Origin: Paenibacillus polysaccharolyticus
GTDB lineage: Bacteria; Bacillota; Bacilli; Paenibacillales; Paenibacillaceae
DNA length: 64,000 nucleotides
Reading direction: 5' to 3'
Assembly: GCF_900102085.1 (NCBI RefSeq)
Contig: NZ_FMVM01000011.1
Location: 1 to 64,000, forward strand
In this document: one piece after another, positions 18,164 through 26,507 of the stretch
Layout of the letters: every line of letters starts with the position of its first letter
Position numbering within the stretch: the stretch's first letter is position 1
The notes under the pieces: generated by a model
What the model was told of the DNA's origin: nothing
The model's database searches: none
What the model saw: the letters and a program-made list of their open reading frames with translations, nothing else
Position numbers and translations under genes: made by a program

Positions 18164-18961
18164 ATGGATAACAGATTATCAATACCAAGTGAATTAATCA
18201 ATCTATCCGAATTAGTTAGTGCCACAGCCATTGAAAAAGGAAGACATTATCAATCGGTGTGCATTTTGGAGTTTAGTAATTCTGTAAAGTATGTATTGAA
18301 AGAAAAAAATGTTGAAGATTCCGGTAGTTTGATGCACGAAGCAGAAAGATTAAATTGGCTCAATGATATAGTTCCAGTTCCTAAAGTTATTGGTTATCTA
18401 AAGGAGAACGGCAAGGAACATTTAGTTATGACCTACATAGAAGGCTGTGCCGCAGAAGAATACAAGCAGGAAGAGGGTCAAAAAAGTCTTGGTTTTATTT
18501 TAGGAGAGGGTTTAAGAAAAATACACAATATGCCCATTCATAATTGTCATTTCAACGATAATTTGCCGGATAAGCTTATTGATATGGTAAGGAAGAATAG
18601 TATTGATAGAAAACATGAGGTCATGGATGCTATTAACCATTCATTTCCCAATCATACAACTGAGCAATTGATGGATTTCTTGGAAATGTATAAAGCTTCG
18701 ACAGAAGAACTGGTTTTTACGCATGGTGATTATGGTTCGGGAAACGTTATGATACATAAGGGGCGTATTGCAGCATTTATTGATGTAGGAGCATCGGGGA
18801 TATCCGATCCGTACTATGATATTTATTATCTTGTAAAAAGTCTTACATTTTATACGGATAAGGAAGAAGAAGTAGAGGAGTTTGTGGAAGGATATGGAAT
18901 TTCTGAATTAGATGAGAATAGAATGAAATTTCATCAAATCATCGATACTTTATTGTTGTGA
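18164..18961 (+). CDS. Aminoglycoside phosphotransferase-like kinase (cassette)
   Basis: 265 residues, AAGGAG nine bases before ATG. Antibiotic-kinase fold: a beta-rich N-lobe with VKYVLKEKN (nucleotide-binding Lys), hinge VMTYIEGC, catalytic loop FTHGDYGSGNVMIH (HGDxxxxN, about 186), and the metal-binding IDVGASGISDPYYDI. The layout is that of APH(3')-type enzymes that phosphorylate aminoglycoside hydroxyls with ATP, but sequence alone cannot fix the substrate. Bounded by sites 4 and 5, a typical type of integron passenger. Confidence 0.8.
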   Translation: MDNRLSIPSELINLSELVSATAIEKGRHYQSVCILEFSNSVKYVLKEKNVEDSGSLMHEAERLNWLNDIVPVPKVIGYLKENGKEHLVMTYIEGCAAEEYKQEEGQKSLGFILGEGLRKIHNMPIHNCHFNDNLPDKLIDMVRKNSIDRKHEVMDAINHSFPNHTTEQLMDFLEMYKASTEELVFTHGDYGSGNVMIHKGRIAAFIDVGASGISDPYYDIYYLVKSLTFYTDKEEEVEEFVEGYGISELDENRMKFHQIIDTLLL

Positions 18962-18994
18962 ACATCCAAACTCAAGGGATGAACTGACATTGTA

Positions 18995-19057
18995 TTACAA
19001 CGTATTGACGCGGCTGGCCTTAAGCCTCTCGGATTCGTGAATATGGTAACGTTAGGT
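18995..19057 (+). repeat. attC-like site 5
   Basis: Left TTACAACGTATTGACGCGG, right GGATTCGTGAATATGGTAACGTTAGGT. The right end GTTAGGT (19051-19057) fits GTTRRRY. The interior GGCTGGCCTTAAGCCTCTC can form a short stem. Confidence 0.62.
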
Positions 19058-19113
19058 AAACCACGCAGGATGAATTGTATAATTGTATGCTGTCAAGGAA
19101 GGGGATAAATTTG

Positions 19114-19905
19114 ATGATATTGAATTTGGAACTAGCAGATATCTTAGAAAAATCTGAAATTAATTATATGGTTGATCGAATGACTGCAATCAAAGAACGA
19201 GAAGGAAACCCTGAGGGTATCGAAATTAAACGATTCGGGGAGAGCACGGCGTTTTATAGTAAAACCATGCCCTGGGGTCTTTTTAATAATGTAAAGGGAA
19301 AAATTTCTGAAGATGTCATAGAAGATATCTTAGACTTTTATAATGAGCGCGAAATGAATTTTGAGATTCAAGTTATCCCCGGTAACATAAATCAAGAAGT
19401 AATGAAAAAACTCCATAATAAAGGCTTTTATCAATCAGGATTCCATACAACGCTTTTTTGTGAACCTGGAAATCAAGATTCGTTCGATAATGACAAACTG
19501 GAAATTCGTGAACTTCACGAAGATGAGTTCGATATATATGCAGAAATTCATTGTTTAGGTACAGGATTATCTCTTGATGGGAAAGAACACGTAGCTGCAA
19601 ATAACCGAGTACTGTTTTCCCGTCCTGGATGGCGCTATTATTTGGGGTTGGATCAGGGGTGCCCAGCTGCAGTAGCTGTAATGTATGTAGAGGATAGTGT
19701 TGCTTCATTAACTTTTGCGACAACACTACCGGAATATCGAAATAAAGGATTTCAAACGAATTTATTACTTAGACGAATTCATGATGCCTATAAAAATTGT
19801 AATCTCGTTGTTAGTCAGTGCTCATATGGTTCGCAAAGCCATCGGAACATGGAAAGAGTAGGTATGAGAATTGGATATACCCGGGCAACATGGACAAGAA
19901 ATTAA
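19114..19905 (+). CDS. GNAT-family N-acetyltransferase (cassette)
   Basis: 263 residues from ATG 19114, about nine bases after AAGGAAGGGG. The C-terminal half is a GNAT fold: GCPAAVAVMYVEDSVASLTFATTLPEYRNKGFQTNLL gives the beta4 strand and a Q/RxxGxG/A-like acetyl-CoA loop (EYRNKGFQT), then an NMERVGMRIGYTR end. The N-terminal half is a degenerate GNAT-like region. It transfers acetyl from acetyl-CoA to an unknown amine. Bounded by sites 5 and 6. Confidence 0.78.
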   Translation: MILNLELADILEKSEINYMVDRMTAIKEREGNPEGIEIKRFGESTAFYSKTMPWGLFNNVKGKISEDVIEDILDFYNEREMNFEIQVIPGNINQEVMKKLHNKGFYQSGFHTTLFCEPGNQDSFDNDKLEIRELHEDEFDIYAEIHCLGTGLSLDGKEHVAANNRVLFSRPGWRYYLGLDQGCPAAVAVMYVEDSVASLTFATTLPEYRNKGFQTNLLLRRIHDAYKNCNLVVSQCSYGSQSHRNMERVGMRIGYTRATWTRN

Positions 19906-19932
19906 TTGTGAGGGGAAATTTAGGCTGGCATC

Positions 19933-20047
19933 GTCTAACATAATATTCAAGTAGCAGCCCTTCGGAGCCTTGGTCTGCGAGGTGGATTTCGAAGAGGCTT
20001 TTTAGCAGACAACCCCTTCGGGGTTCGTGAATACATGAATGTTATCT
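19933..20047 (+). repeat. attC-like site 6
   Basis: Left GTCTAAC (19933-19939) fits RYYYAAC and is followed by ATAATATTCAAG. Right GGTTCGTGAATACATGAATGTTATCT ends in GTTATCT (20041-20047). The interior is about 70 bases with small hairpins such as CCCCTTCGGGG and GTCTGC ... GCAGAC. Confidence 0.62.
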
Positions 20048-20083
20048 GCAATTCATAAACAATTTACTTAAGGGGCTTTAGCA

Positions 20084-20330
20084 ATGGAGTATAAAAAAAT
20101 CAAGTTGATATAGATATTATTAAGGTACAACCCGATATTGAAGATTGCAATGTCAGATCTTTGTTGCAAGTAGGTTTGAATAAGATTTCAAGCAGTAAAA
20201 ATGTAACTGTAAATTATGATGAATCCTTCAAAAGCGAATCAAAACTATTCTGATCAAACCATCGATAGAATCATTGATTTTTTTATAATGAGCAAAAAGA
20301 TGAGTCGTTTGCAGTGGACAACATTGAGGA
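20084..20330 (+). pseudogene. Broken cassette gene between sites 6 and 7
   Basis: ATG 20084 opens a frame that stops after nine codons. The next frame continues coherently (VDIDIIKVQPDIEDCNVRS, then LLQVGLNKISSSK) to a stop near 20253, and another frame resumes (YSDQTIDRIIDFFI) to about 20330. At least two frameshifts are needed for one protein. Not recognised. The pattern is that of a decayed single-gene cassette. Confidence 0.55.
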
Positions 20331-20399
20331 TCTAACCAGGTCACGGCTGAAGCATACGTCTTTTAAGCTTCTCGAGTTCGTGAATTCCAAACGTTATCT
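20330..20399 (+). repeat. attC-like site 7 (last clear copy)
   Basis: Left ATCTAAC (20330-20336) fits RYYYAAC, then CAGGTCACGGC. Right GAGTTCGTGAATTCCAAACGTTATCT, split here as GAGTTCGTGAAT and TCCAAACGTTATCT, ends in GTTATCT (20393-20399). The interior CTTTTAAGCTTCTCGAG is short. Beyond this point I find no further well-formed copy. Confidence 0.6.
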
Positions 20400-20428
20400 G
20401 ATATTTTTGCATGAGGTGAATGTATCAA

Positions 20429-20917
20429 ATGATAAAATTAAATATAAAAGTATTGAGCTTGATCTTATTATTAATTTTGCCTTCCTGTTCGGCCAGTAAT
20501 GAAAAAGATCCTTCTGACTCCATCTTTCAGGTTGGCGTAGATGAAATTGCAAATATTAAGGTCAACAAACCCTTTCAAATCGTAGGGTATTTGAAAAACT
20601 CATCAAATAGGTCAGTGGAGATATCTCATGGCTCAGGTATGTTTAGTTATGAGATTTATAATGAAGATGGCGAAAGAATCCTTCCAAACGGAAATGTGTT
20701 ATTAGAACACGCTATTGGCTATCAGGTTGAGCTTCAACCAGGTGAAGAATATAGAAATAATGGACAAGATCAACGAAGTAAGGAATATTATGAATTCGTT
20801 ATCCACCAGCCAGGCAATTACAAAGTTAAAACGAATGTCGAATTTATGATGAATAATGATGGCAAGCCAAAGAAAATAAGCTTATCGAGTGAATCCAAAG
20901 AATTCAAAGTGCAGTAG
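20429..20917 (+). CDS. Lipoprotein with BsuPI-like/Ig-type domain
   Basis: About 162 residues from ATG 20429 (GAGGTG 11 bases upstream). An alternative ATG at 20420 is too close to that site. The signal peptide KLNIKVLSLILLLILPSC ends in a lipobox-like LPSC, so membrane anchoring outside the cell is likely. The mature part (IVGYLKNSSNRSVEISHGSG, YEIYNEDGERILPNG, ELQPGEEY) looks like the beta-sandwich of BsuPI-type proteinase inhibitors, but that assignment is tentative. First gene after the last attC-like site. Confidence 0.7.
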   Translation: MIKLNIKVLSLILLLILPSCSASNEKDPSDSIFQVGVDEIANIKVNKPFQIVGYLKNSSNRSVEISHGSGMFSYEIYNEDGERILPNGNVLLEHAIGYQVELQPGEEYRNNGQDQRSKEYYEFVIHQPGNYKVKTNVEFMMNNDGKPKKISLSSESKEFKVQ

Positions 20918-20962
20918 AGGATTGCAGGGAATCTCAACATAAATTTATCTGAGGTGATTTCA

Positions 20963-21385
20963 ATGGAAGTACAAATACTCAAAAAACAAATTAGTGTAGA
21001 AGATTATATGAATCTGAGGGAAATCGTGGGATGGGGCAATCCTGAAAATATAGAGGCCATTGAACGTGGATTAAAGAACACTTTATATTCCATCTGTATA
21101 GAGGTTGAGGAGCAGACGATAGGATATGGAAGAATCGTGGGCGATGGTGGGTTTACTTTTTACATACAAGATATTATCGTGTTACCTTCCTATCAGAGGC
21201 TCGGTTTAGGCAATAAAATAATGACGGAACTCATGGAGTATATTACAAGTACTTATCCGCCAGGAAGTTCAGTCGGACTCATGTCAGCAAAAGGCAAAGA
21301 GGATTTTTATAAGAAATTTGGATTCGTGGAGAGACCCAATGAAGGTTATGGTGCAGGAATGATCCAATACTTAACGAAACCATAG
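20963..21385 (+). CDS. GNAT-family N-acetyltransferase
   Basis: 140 residues from ATG 20963, six bases after GAGGTG. Compact GNAT fold: TIGYGRIVGDGGFTFYIQDI (strands 3-4), VLPSYQRLGLGNKIM (the acetyl-CoA loop QRxGxG), and FYKKFGFVERP at the end. The single-domain YjdJ/PaiA-like length is normal. Substrate unknown. The region just upstream (CTCAACATAAATTTATCTGAGG) might be a collapsed attC-like relic. Confidence 0.82.
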   Translation: MEVQILKKQISVEDYMNLREIVGWGNPENIEAIERGLKNTLYSICIEVEEQTIGYGRIVGDGGFTFYIQDIIVLPSYQRLGLGNKIMTELMEYITSTYPPGSSVGLMSAKGKEDFYKKFGFVERPNEGYGAGMIQYLTKP

Positions 21386-21459
21386 TAGAGGCGTTTCGAG
21401 CAAGAGAAATTCACCGGACACATAGCTGAAAGAAGTTTTTACGTTTAGGAGGAGTCTAT

Positions 21460-22227
21460 ATGATATTAGAAAAAGTTATAAATCAAATCACCATACAAAG
21501 TGAATATAAGGATTTGGTTGATACGTATGTAGAGCATATCCTGAACGAATTCAAAGATAAGATTCATAGCATTTATATGTGTGGCTCGATTCCGAAAGGA
21601 ACGGCTCAACCTTATAAGTCAGATGCAGATTTTACGATTGTATGTGCAAATCCCAAAGACATTGATTACGAAAGATTGTTGAATATCAAAGATAAGCTTT
21701 TGGAAGAATACCCATTTGTCACGAAGATGGATACGATCATTTGCTCGATGGATGATGTATTAAGTAGACCGAATGATTGGGGTTTTTGGGTTAAGATCAT
21801 TTGTGTTTGCATACATGGGGAGGACATTGGTGAAAAAGTACCCCCGATCATCATTTCTCCAGAATTCATCTTAGACTTAAATACAGATACCAAGGAGGAA
21901 GTGGATCGTGTACGTCGTTCACTTGCTAATGCTAGTGATGACGCGATGAAAACGAGATATACGAAAGGTTATTCGAAGAGATTACTTCGTGCATTATACT
22001 CATTGGTTATCGAAGATACAGGGATATGGGAAGATGACATAACTAAGATGAAAAATGCTATATTAGACTATTGCGAGATTGACCCCGCTTTAGTTGAATA
22101 TCTGTATGCTTGTTACTTGGATAGTTGTCATGTACCTGTTGAAGAGTTTCTTAGAAATGCAGAGGAAGTTTATCGCTATTTCGAGAATGCTTTACATACA
22201 ATGGCTGCATCCAGAAATTCAAAATGA
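21460..22227 (+). CDS. Nucleotidyltransferase-domain protein, aminoglycoside adenylyltransferase-like
   Basis: 255 residues, TAGGAGGAG upstream. The N-terminal Pol-beta-type nucleotidyltransferase has CGSIPKGTAQPYKSDADFTIV (GS ... SDxD; two metal-binding Asp) at about 41-60. The all-helical C-terminal domain (YSKRLLRALYSLVIEDTG) resembles ANT(3'')/ANT(9)-type enzymes and other substrate-binding helical domains. Would transfer AMP to an unknown acceptor. It could be a resistance enzyme or a housekeeping relative. Confidence 0.75.
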   Translation: MILEKVINQITIQSEYKDLVDTYVEHILNEFKDKIHSIYMCGSIPKGTAQPYKSDADFTIVCANPKDIDYERLLNIKDKLLEEYPFVTKMDTIICSMDDVLSRPNDWGFWVKIICVCIHGEDIGEKVPPIIISPEFILDLNTDTKEEVDRVRRSLANASDDAMKTRYTKGYSKRLLRALYSLVIEDTGIWEDDITKMKNAILDYCEIDPALVEYLYACYLDSCHVPVEEFLRNAEEVYRYFENALHTMAASRNSK

Positions 22228-22243
22228 ATGCGAGGTGGGACAG

Positions 22244-22663
22244 ATGAAGGAGGCTACTCCTAAATATGTTGAACAAGCATCCATGGAAAGTCTCATACAA
22301 AAGTTGAATCTGCCGCCACTCACTCCATTTTCACAGGACTGGGAGTATACGTCGGCCGATGCATCGAGATTAGATGAATTTATTAGGTATTACGAGAATC
22401 ATCCATTAAACGACAATGAGAAATTTACACTGATGATCATTATGATCTCTTCATTGGATGACTACCTTTCCGAAGGAAAAGGAACGGATGATCACAAACT
22501 ATGGAATAGAATAAAACAAAATCTACGTAAAGACTATGAGTTACATATCCATACTATTAATTATTGGGCTCAAGATGAGAGCGATCTGGAAGACTGTTTT
22601 GCAGTCACACCCTATGTTAGAGAGATGCGAACCTGGAACGAAGGTGAATACGACAATGATTGA
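22244..22663 (+). CDS. Unknown small acidic protein
   Basis: 139 residues from ATG 22244, preceded by GAGGTGGG. Not recognised. All-helical by appearance, acidic, with PLTPFSQDWEYTSADASRL and MIIMISSLDDYLSEGKG. The stop codon region overlaps the next start by eight bases, so the two are translationally coupled. The pairing with a DUF7674-like protein suggests a small two-gene unit, possibly immunity-type. Confidence 0.7.
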   Translation: MKEATPKYVEQASMESLIQKLNLPPLTPFSQDWEYTSADASRLDEFIRYYENHPLNDNEKFTLMIIMISSLDDYLSEGKGTDDHKLWNRIKQNLRKDYELHIHTINYWAQDESDLEDCFAVTPYVREMRTWNEGEYDND

Positions 22664-23075
22664 AAAAGAAGAAATCATGGAGAGGTTATTAATAGCCGTG
22701 CCCTCCTATACGAATAGATACGAACGGTACATCCAAGCGAACTATGAACTTGGAGAAGAGAGATTGATCTATGTCGATATAAGTGACTTCGTCAAACATG
22801 TTATTGAGTGTTATCAACGTAAAAACACGGATGAATTCGATGCACTATTCGAAGTCATTGAAGAGCTTCATACGAATGGAGATTCATTTGTTAAAGAATT
22901 TGCTACAGTCGGTATTCTGGAATCATTGCAGAATCAATTGCTTGATGAGAATATTGAGTATATTGAATTTGAAAAATGTTTAAGACCAGAATCCAAACGG
23001 TGGTGGAATCATGTAATTGATTATTGGAATGGGAAGACTCCATACATTGGAGGACCGATTAAGGAACAATCATAA
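22656..23075 (+). CDS. DUF7674-like protein
   Basis: 139 residues from ATG 22656 (AAGGTG nine bases upstream). The pattern IYVDISDFVKHVIECYQR, EFDALFEVIEELHTNGD and ATVGILESLQNQLLDE fits the DUF7674 type, an unknown family often found among small immunity-like genes. The tail WWNHVIDYWNGK is Trp-rich. No signal peptide. Coupled to the gene before it. Confidence 0.65.
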   Translation: MIEKEEIMERLLIAVPSYTNRYERYIQANYELGEERLIYVDISDFVKHVIECYQRKNTDEFDALFEVIEELHTNGDSFVKEFATVGILESLQNQLLDENIEYIEFEKCLRPESKRWWNHVIDYWNGKTPYIGGPIKEQS

Positions 23076-23143
23076 TTTTCTGATGTTGGTGATTTAGAAG
23101 CAACCCTAGAATCATTCAAAAGCCCGAAAAGGAGATGATTCGT

Positions 23144-23638
23144 ATGAAAGTCACACTTCGCTTTGTCTTACCTAGTGATGCTGAATATGTACAGCAATAT
23201 GCAAGTTACCCTGAAATTTCAGAGACAAGCAACGTTCCATATCCTTATCCAGACGGAGCAGGAGAAGCATGGGTGAACATGGTGATGGCTAGACGTGAAC
23301 AAGGGATATCTTATGTATTTACTATTTTATCGGATGATCAATTTGCGGGTGTCATGTCTATAAATGCTGTGGATCTGACTGAGAAAACAGCAGAGTTGGA
23401 TTACTGGATTGCAGTTCCTTTCTGGAATCAAGGCATAGGCACAGTCGCAGCCCAAAAGGCTATTGAATTTGCGTTTCATAAATTGGATCTTCAAATTCTT
23501 AGAAGTGCTTGTTTGACGAGTAATAAAGGCTCGTTAAAGGTCCTTGAGAAGAACGGATTTAAAAAAGTGAATGACTTTATTTTTGAAGCTGGCAAGTTTA
23601 AAGATAAGACAGGATGTAGACTTGAATTACATAGGTGA
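23144..23638 (+). CDS. RimJ/RimL-type GNAT acetyltransferase
   Basis: 164 residues from ATG 23144, nine bases after AAGGAG. The ATG at 23135 is only one base from it. GNAT_3-type fold with ELDYWIAVPFWNQGIGTVAA (acetyl-CoA loop) and ACLTSNKGSLKVLEKNGFKK, the usual end of RimJ/RimL relatives that acetylate protein N-termini or small amines. Substrate unknown. Monocistronic. Confidence 0.85.
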   Translation: MKVTLRFVLPSDAEYVQQYASYPEISETSNVPYPYPDGAGEAWVNMVMARREQGISYVFTILSDDQFAGVMSINAVDLTEKTAELDYWIAVPFWNQGIGTVAAQKAIEFAFHKLDLQILRSACLTSNKGSLKVLEKNGFKKVNDFIFEAGKFKDKTGCRLELHR

Positions 23639-23753
23639 CGACCTTTAGGTTGCAAATCCCGATGAAAACTTTATGGAGCCTGTGATTGATTAAATCGAGT
23701 GAGAGGGAGAGAACTTCATCCTCTACTGCAGGCGATTGGAGAGGAATGATTCT

Positions 23754-24335
23754 ATGAAGATGGCCTTTATTTTATTCAATGGAGTAACATTTCTTGATTT
23801 TGTTGGTTTCTATGACGTTATCTATCGATTGAACTTATTTGACCAAACCAAAGGAACGACATGGGACATCTGTGGATTGACTGAGGAAGTGACGGATGAA
23901 CTTGGGATGAGCGTAAAGGTGAATGTCATAAAACCTGATTTATCTCAATATGACCTTGTTTTTGTTCCAGGAGGCATGGGGACTAGAAAACTAAAAGAAG
24001 ACATTGAATTTGTGGATTGGATTCGAACTGCCGAATCTGTAAGTTACAAAATCTCGGTTTGTACGGGTTCGCTTTTATTAGGCGCTGCTGGTTTCTTAAA
24101 GGACAAGATAGCAACAACCCATCCTAATGCATATGAATTACTTCAGCCTTACTGCAAAGAAGTAGTTAGAACGAGAATCGTTAAAGATGGAAACGTGATC
24201 ACTGCGGGAGGCGTAGCGACATCGATTGATTTGGGACTATATTTGATTGAATTATTTGCAGGCCAAGAAGAGGCCAATATAGTAAAGAAGCAGATTGATT
24301 ATCCCTACACTGCAGTAGGAATAGTTGAAGTTTAG
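23754..24335 (+). CDS. DJ-1/PfpI-family protein
   Basis: 193 residues from ATG 23754, eight bases after GAGGAA. Glutamine-amidotransferase-like fold: MAFILFNGVTFLDFVGFYDV start, DLVFVPGGMGTR (strand before the elbow acid), nucleophile Cys near 103 in ISVCTGSLLLGAAGFL, then ATTHPNAYE and TAGGVATSIDLGLYL. This pattern is close to isonitrile hydratase and ThiJ-type proteins. The actual reaction cannot be told from sequence. Confidence 0.85.
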   Translation: MKMAFILFNGVTFLDFVGFYDVIYRLNLFDQTKGTTWDICGLTEEVTDELGMSVKVNVIKPDLSQYDLVFVPGGMGTRKLKEDIEFVDWIRTAESVSYKISVCTGSLLLGAAGFLKDKIATTHPNAYELLQPYCKEVVRTRIVKDGNVITAGGVATSIDLGLYLIELFAGQEEANIVKKQIDYPYTAVGIVEV

Positions 24336-24369
24336 GTTTTTGCAGAGGACAAATTAAAGGGTGAAGGAA

Positions 24370-24693
24370 ATGAATAAGAAAACGTATCTTGTTAAGGTTG
24401 CTTATTTAATTGATCTAAGTGATGAAGAATACAAAGAAATGGGTGACCAATTGATTCCAGAACTTGAGAATGAAATTACTGTTATGGGAAATCTAAAATT
24501 AGATTGGCAGAGCAGTTCTACTATATTACTTGATCCAGAGACAATGAATTGCGGTAGGTGTTCAAAATGTAATTCGTGGGTGACCGACAGAGAAAAACCA
24601 GATCATATAGATGAACTAAACAATGGAGCAGTTGTCGATGATCGATTACTCTGTGATGAGTGTTTGCCGGAGGAACATAGATGGGCATTCTAG
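24370..24693 (+). CDS. Small protein with zinc-ribbon-like cysteines
   Basis: 107 residues. ATG 24370 is preferred because AAAGGGTGAAGG serves as its RBS. A GTG at 24361 lies inside that stretch. The C-terminal half has CGRCSKC and LLCDECL, four or five cysteines in two CxxC pairs that can bind zinc. The N-terminal half is an alpha/beta segment (YLVKVAYLIDLSDEEYKEMG). Not recognised further. Confidence 0.65.
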   Translation: MNKKTYLVKVAYLIDLSDEEYKEMGDQLIPELENEITVMGNLKLDWQSSSTILLDPETMNCGRCSKCNSWVTDREKPDHIDELNNGAVVDDRLLCDECLPEEHRWAF

Positions 24694-24770
24694 ATCGCTG
24701 CCTAGGTGCACGAGAGTCATTTCCAATAGGTAAATTTAGATGAATACAATATATAATTGAGGTGAGAAAT

Positions 24771-25094
24771 TTGAAGTATTTCTTCGGAGTGTTAACTATC
24801 TTAGGAATAGTACTGCCCTACATGGCATTTATTCCTTGGATTGGTGAAAACGGATTCAATCTAACGATGCTATTGAGTGAAGCAAGACAGAATCGGATTA
24901 GCGAGTTCGCTTGGTTGGATGTGTTAATATCAGCAGTTGTATCGATTGGATTTATCATATATGAAGGAAAACGAATTGGAGTAAAGCATATGTGGTTACC
25001 GATCATTGGAACATTAACCGTTGGCGTTTCTTTTGGACTGCCATTATTTTTATTATTGCGTGAAATTCATATGGATAAAATGAAGAATAGATAA
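24771..25094 (+). CDS. DUF2834 membrane protein
   Basis: 107 residues from TTG 24771, six bases after GAGGTG. A GTG at 24762 overlaps that site. Three hydrophobic helices. The pattern KYFFGVLTILGIVLPYMAFI, a LSEARQNRISEFAWLDVLIS segment, then KHMWLPIIGTLTVGVSFGLP is characteristic of DUF2834, small integral membrane proteins of unknown function. Length normal. Confidence 0.8.
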   Translation: MKYFFGVLTILGIVLPYMAFIPWIGENGFNLTMLLSEARQNRISEFAWLDVLISAVVSIGFIIYEGKRIGVKHMWLPIIGTLTVGVSFGLPLFLLLREIHMDKMKNR

Positions 25095-25179
25095 ACTGGG
25101 AAATGGATTATAAGTCAGTGGCAGATTCATGTAGTTCTAATTCAATAAATCATTCGTTACGTATCGAGGTGATTGTGGA

Positions 25180-25641
25180 GTGGTTATAGTTGAGACAGAG
25201 ATTCTAATCGATGCTCCAATAGATTTATGTTTTGACAGGGCTAGAGATATTGATGTTCATACACAAACGGTCTGGAAACATACGAAAGAGAAAGCTGTCG
25301 CAGGAGTTACTTCTGGAAAGATTAATCATGATGATACAGTAACCTTCGAGGCAAGACATTTTTTGATTAGGCAAAAGTTGACGTCAAGGATCACAGCGTA
25401 CCAAGCTCCTTATTATTTTGTAGATGAAATGCTGAAAGGCGCGTTTAAAAGCCTGCGCCATGAGCATATTTTTGAAGAACAAAACGGCAAGACACTTATG
25501 AAAGACCGGCTTACTATGGTTGCTCCGTTTGGGATTATAGGCTGGGTCACCGAAAGACTTATATTAAAATCATATATGAAGCGTTTCCTCATGTATCGAA
25601 ATCAACAATTGAAAATCTTAATAGAGATGCAAAGTGAATAA
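25180..25641 (+). CDS. SRPBCC (START-like) family protein
   Basis: 153 residues from GTG 25180, with GAGGTG eight bases upstream. Opens VIVETEILIDAPIDLCFDRA, the first strand of the START/polyketide-cyclase fold, with FEARHFLIRQKLTSRITAY, an AFKSLRHEHIFEE strand set and the long closing helix ERLILKSYMKRFLMYRNQQL. Binds an unknown hydrophobic ligand in the cavity. Monocistronic. Confidence 0.8.
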   Translation: MVIVETEILIDAPIDLCFDRARDIDVHTQTVWKHTKEKAVAGVTSGKINHDDTVTFEARHFLIRQKLTSRITAYQAPYYFVDEMLKGAFKSLRHEHIFEEQNGKTLMKDRLTMVAPFGIIGWVTERLILKSYMKRFLMYRNQQLKILIEMQSE

Positions 25642-25785
25642 TAGAAGAATTGTTATATACATCTTTTTGGAATAGTCGTATATTTCATTTGTGGTTAGCA
25701 AACCATATGAGAAAACAAGATGAATCATGTCAGAGTTCAGTTCAGATTTAGCGGAGATATCCCTCATAAACAAGGAGAAGTGAAG

Positions 25786-26361
25786 ATGAGAAAACTCGTT
25801 TTATTTCTGCATTCGTCGCTTGACGGTTATGTAGAAGGACCAAATGGTGAGATGGATATTGGCTGGGTTTCTTACGATGCCGATTTGGAGAAATACGCGA
25901 AAGAAGTTCTGAGTACTGCTGACACGGTCATTTGGGGACGTGGGACGTATCAGATGATGCACGCTTACTGGCCATCTGTACGTTCGGACGCATCAGCTTC
26001 TCAGCATGAACGGGAGCATGCCGAGTGGATTGAGAAGACAGCCAAAATTGTTTTTTCCACAACGCTGGACGACGTCGAGTGGAACAATTCCAGATTGGTA
26101 AAAGAAAATATCGAAGAAGAGATTAAACATCTCAAACAACAACCAGGCGAGGATATAGTCATACTCGGTAGTCCAAGGTTCGCACACTACCTTATGCAGC
26201 TTGATTTAATAGATGAATATAAAATTACAGTGTCTCCCGTTTTAATCGGAAGTGGATTACCGTTATTCCAAGGTCTCAACCAGAAGATCAATCTTCAACT
26301 TATTGAAAATAAAACCTTTGATTCCGGTGCTCTAGGTCTCTTTTATCGGGCGATAAAATGA
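25786..26361 (+). CDS. Dihydrofolate reductase-family (RibD C-terminal-like) protein
   Basis: 191 residues from ATG 25786, right after AAGGAGAAGTGAAG. A longer frame from 25720 lacks an RBS. MRKLVLFLHSSLDGYVEGPNGEMD is the usual start of YwjB/YyaP-like DHFR-fold proteins. VIWGRGTYQMM and DIVILGSPRFAHYLMQ with the PVLIGSGLPLFQ loop complete the NADPH-binding fold. Substrate unknown. True DHFR or RibD function should not be assumed. Confidence 0.85.
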   Translation: MRKLVLFLHSSLDGYVEGPNGEMDIGWVSYDADLEKYAKEVLSTADTVIWGRGTYQMMHAYWPSVRSDASASQHEREHAEWIEKTAKIVFSTTLDDVEWNNSRLVKENIEEEIKHLKQQPGEDIVILGSPRFAHYLMQLDLIDEYKITVSPVLIGSGLPLFQGLNQKINLQLIENKTFDSGALGLFYRAIK

Positions 26362-26409
26362 AGGGATCATCTTAAAGTAGAATAAAGGGAGAGAATCCCA
26401 TCACACACA

Positions 26410-26480
26410 CCCAGTCTAAGATAAAATGATCTAAGGCTGGGTCATTTCGTATTAGAATTATTCACAAGAACGTAATTACA
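26410..26480 (+). repeat. Hairpin shared with attC-like site 4, plus possible decayed site end
   Basis: CCCAGTCTAAGAT (26410-26422) pairs with ATCTAAGGCTGGG (26429-26441) with one mismatch and one G-U, followed by TCATTTCGTATTA, a terminator-like ending. The run CTAAGGCTGGGTCATTT then TATTA ... GAACGT parallels the right half of site 4 (18085-18120), so this may be both a terminator for the DHFR-like gene and a remnant of a recombination site. Confidence 0.5.
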
Positions 26481-26507
26481 TAGAATCACGAAGAGGATGG
26501 AGATCAT

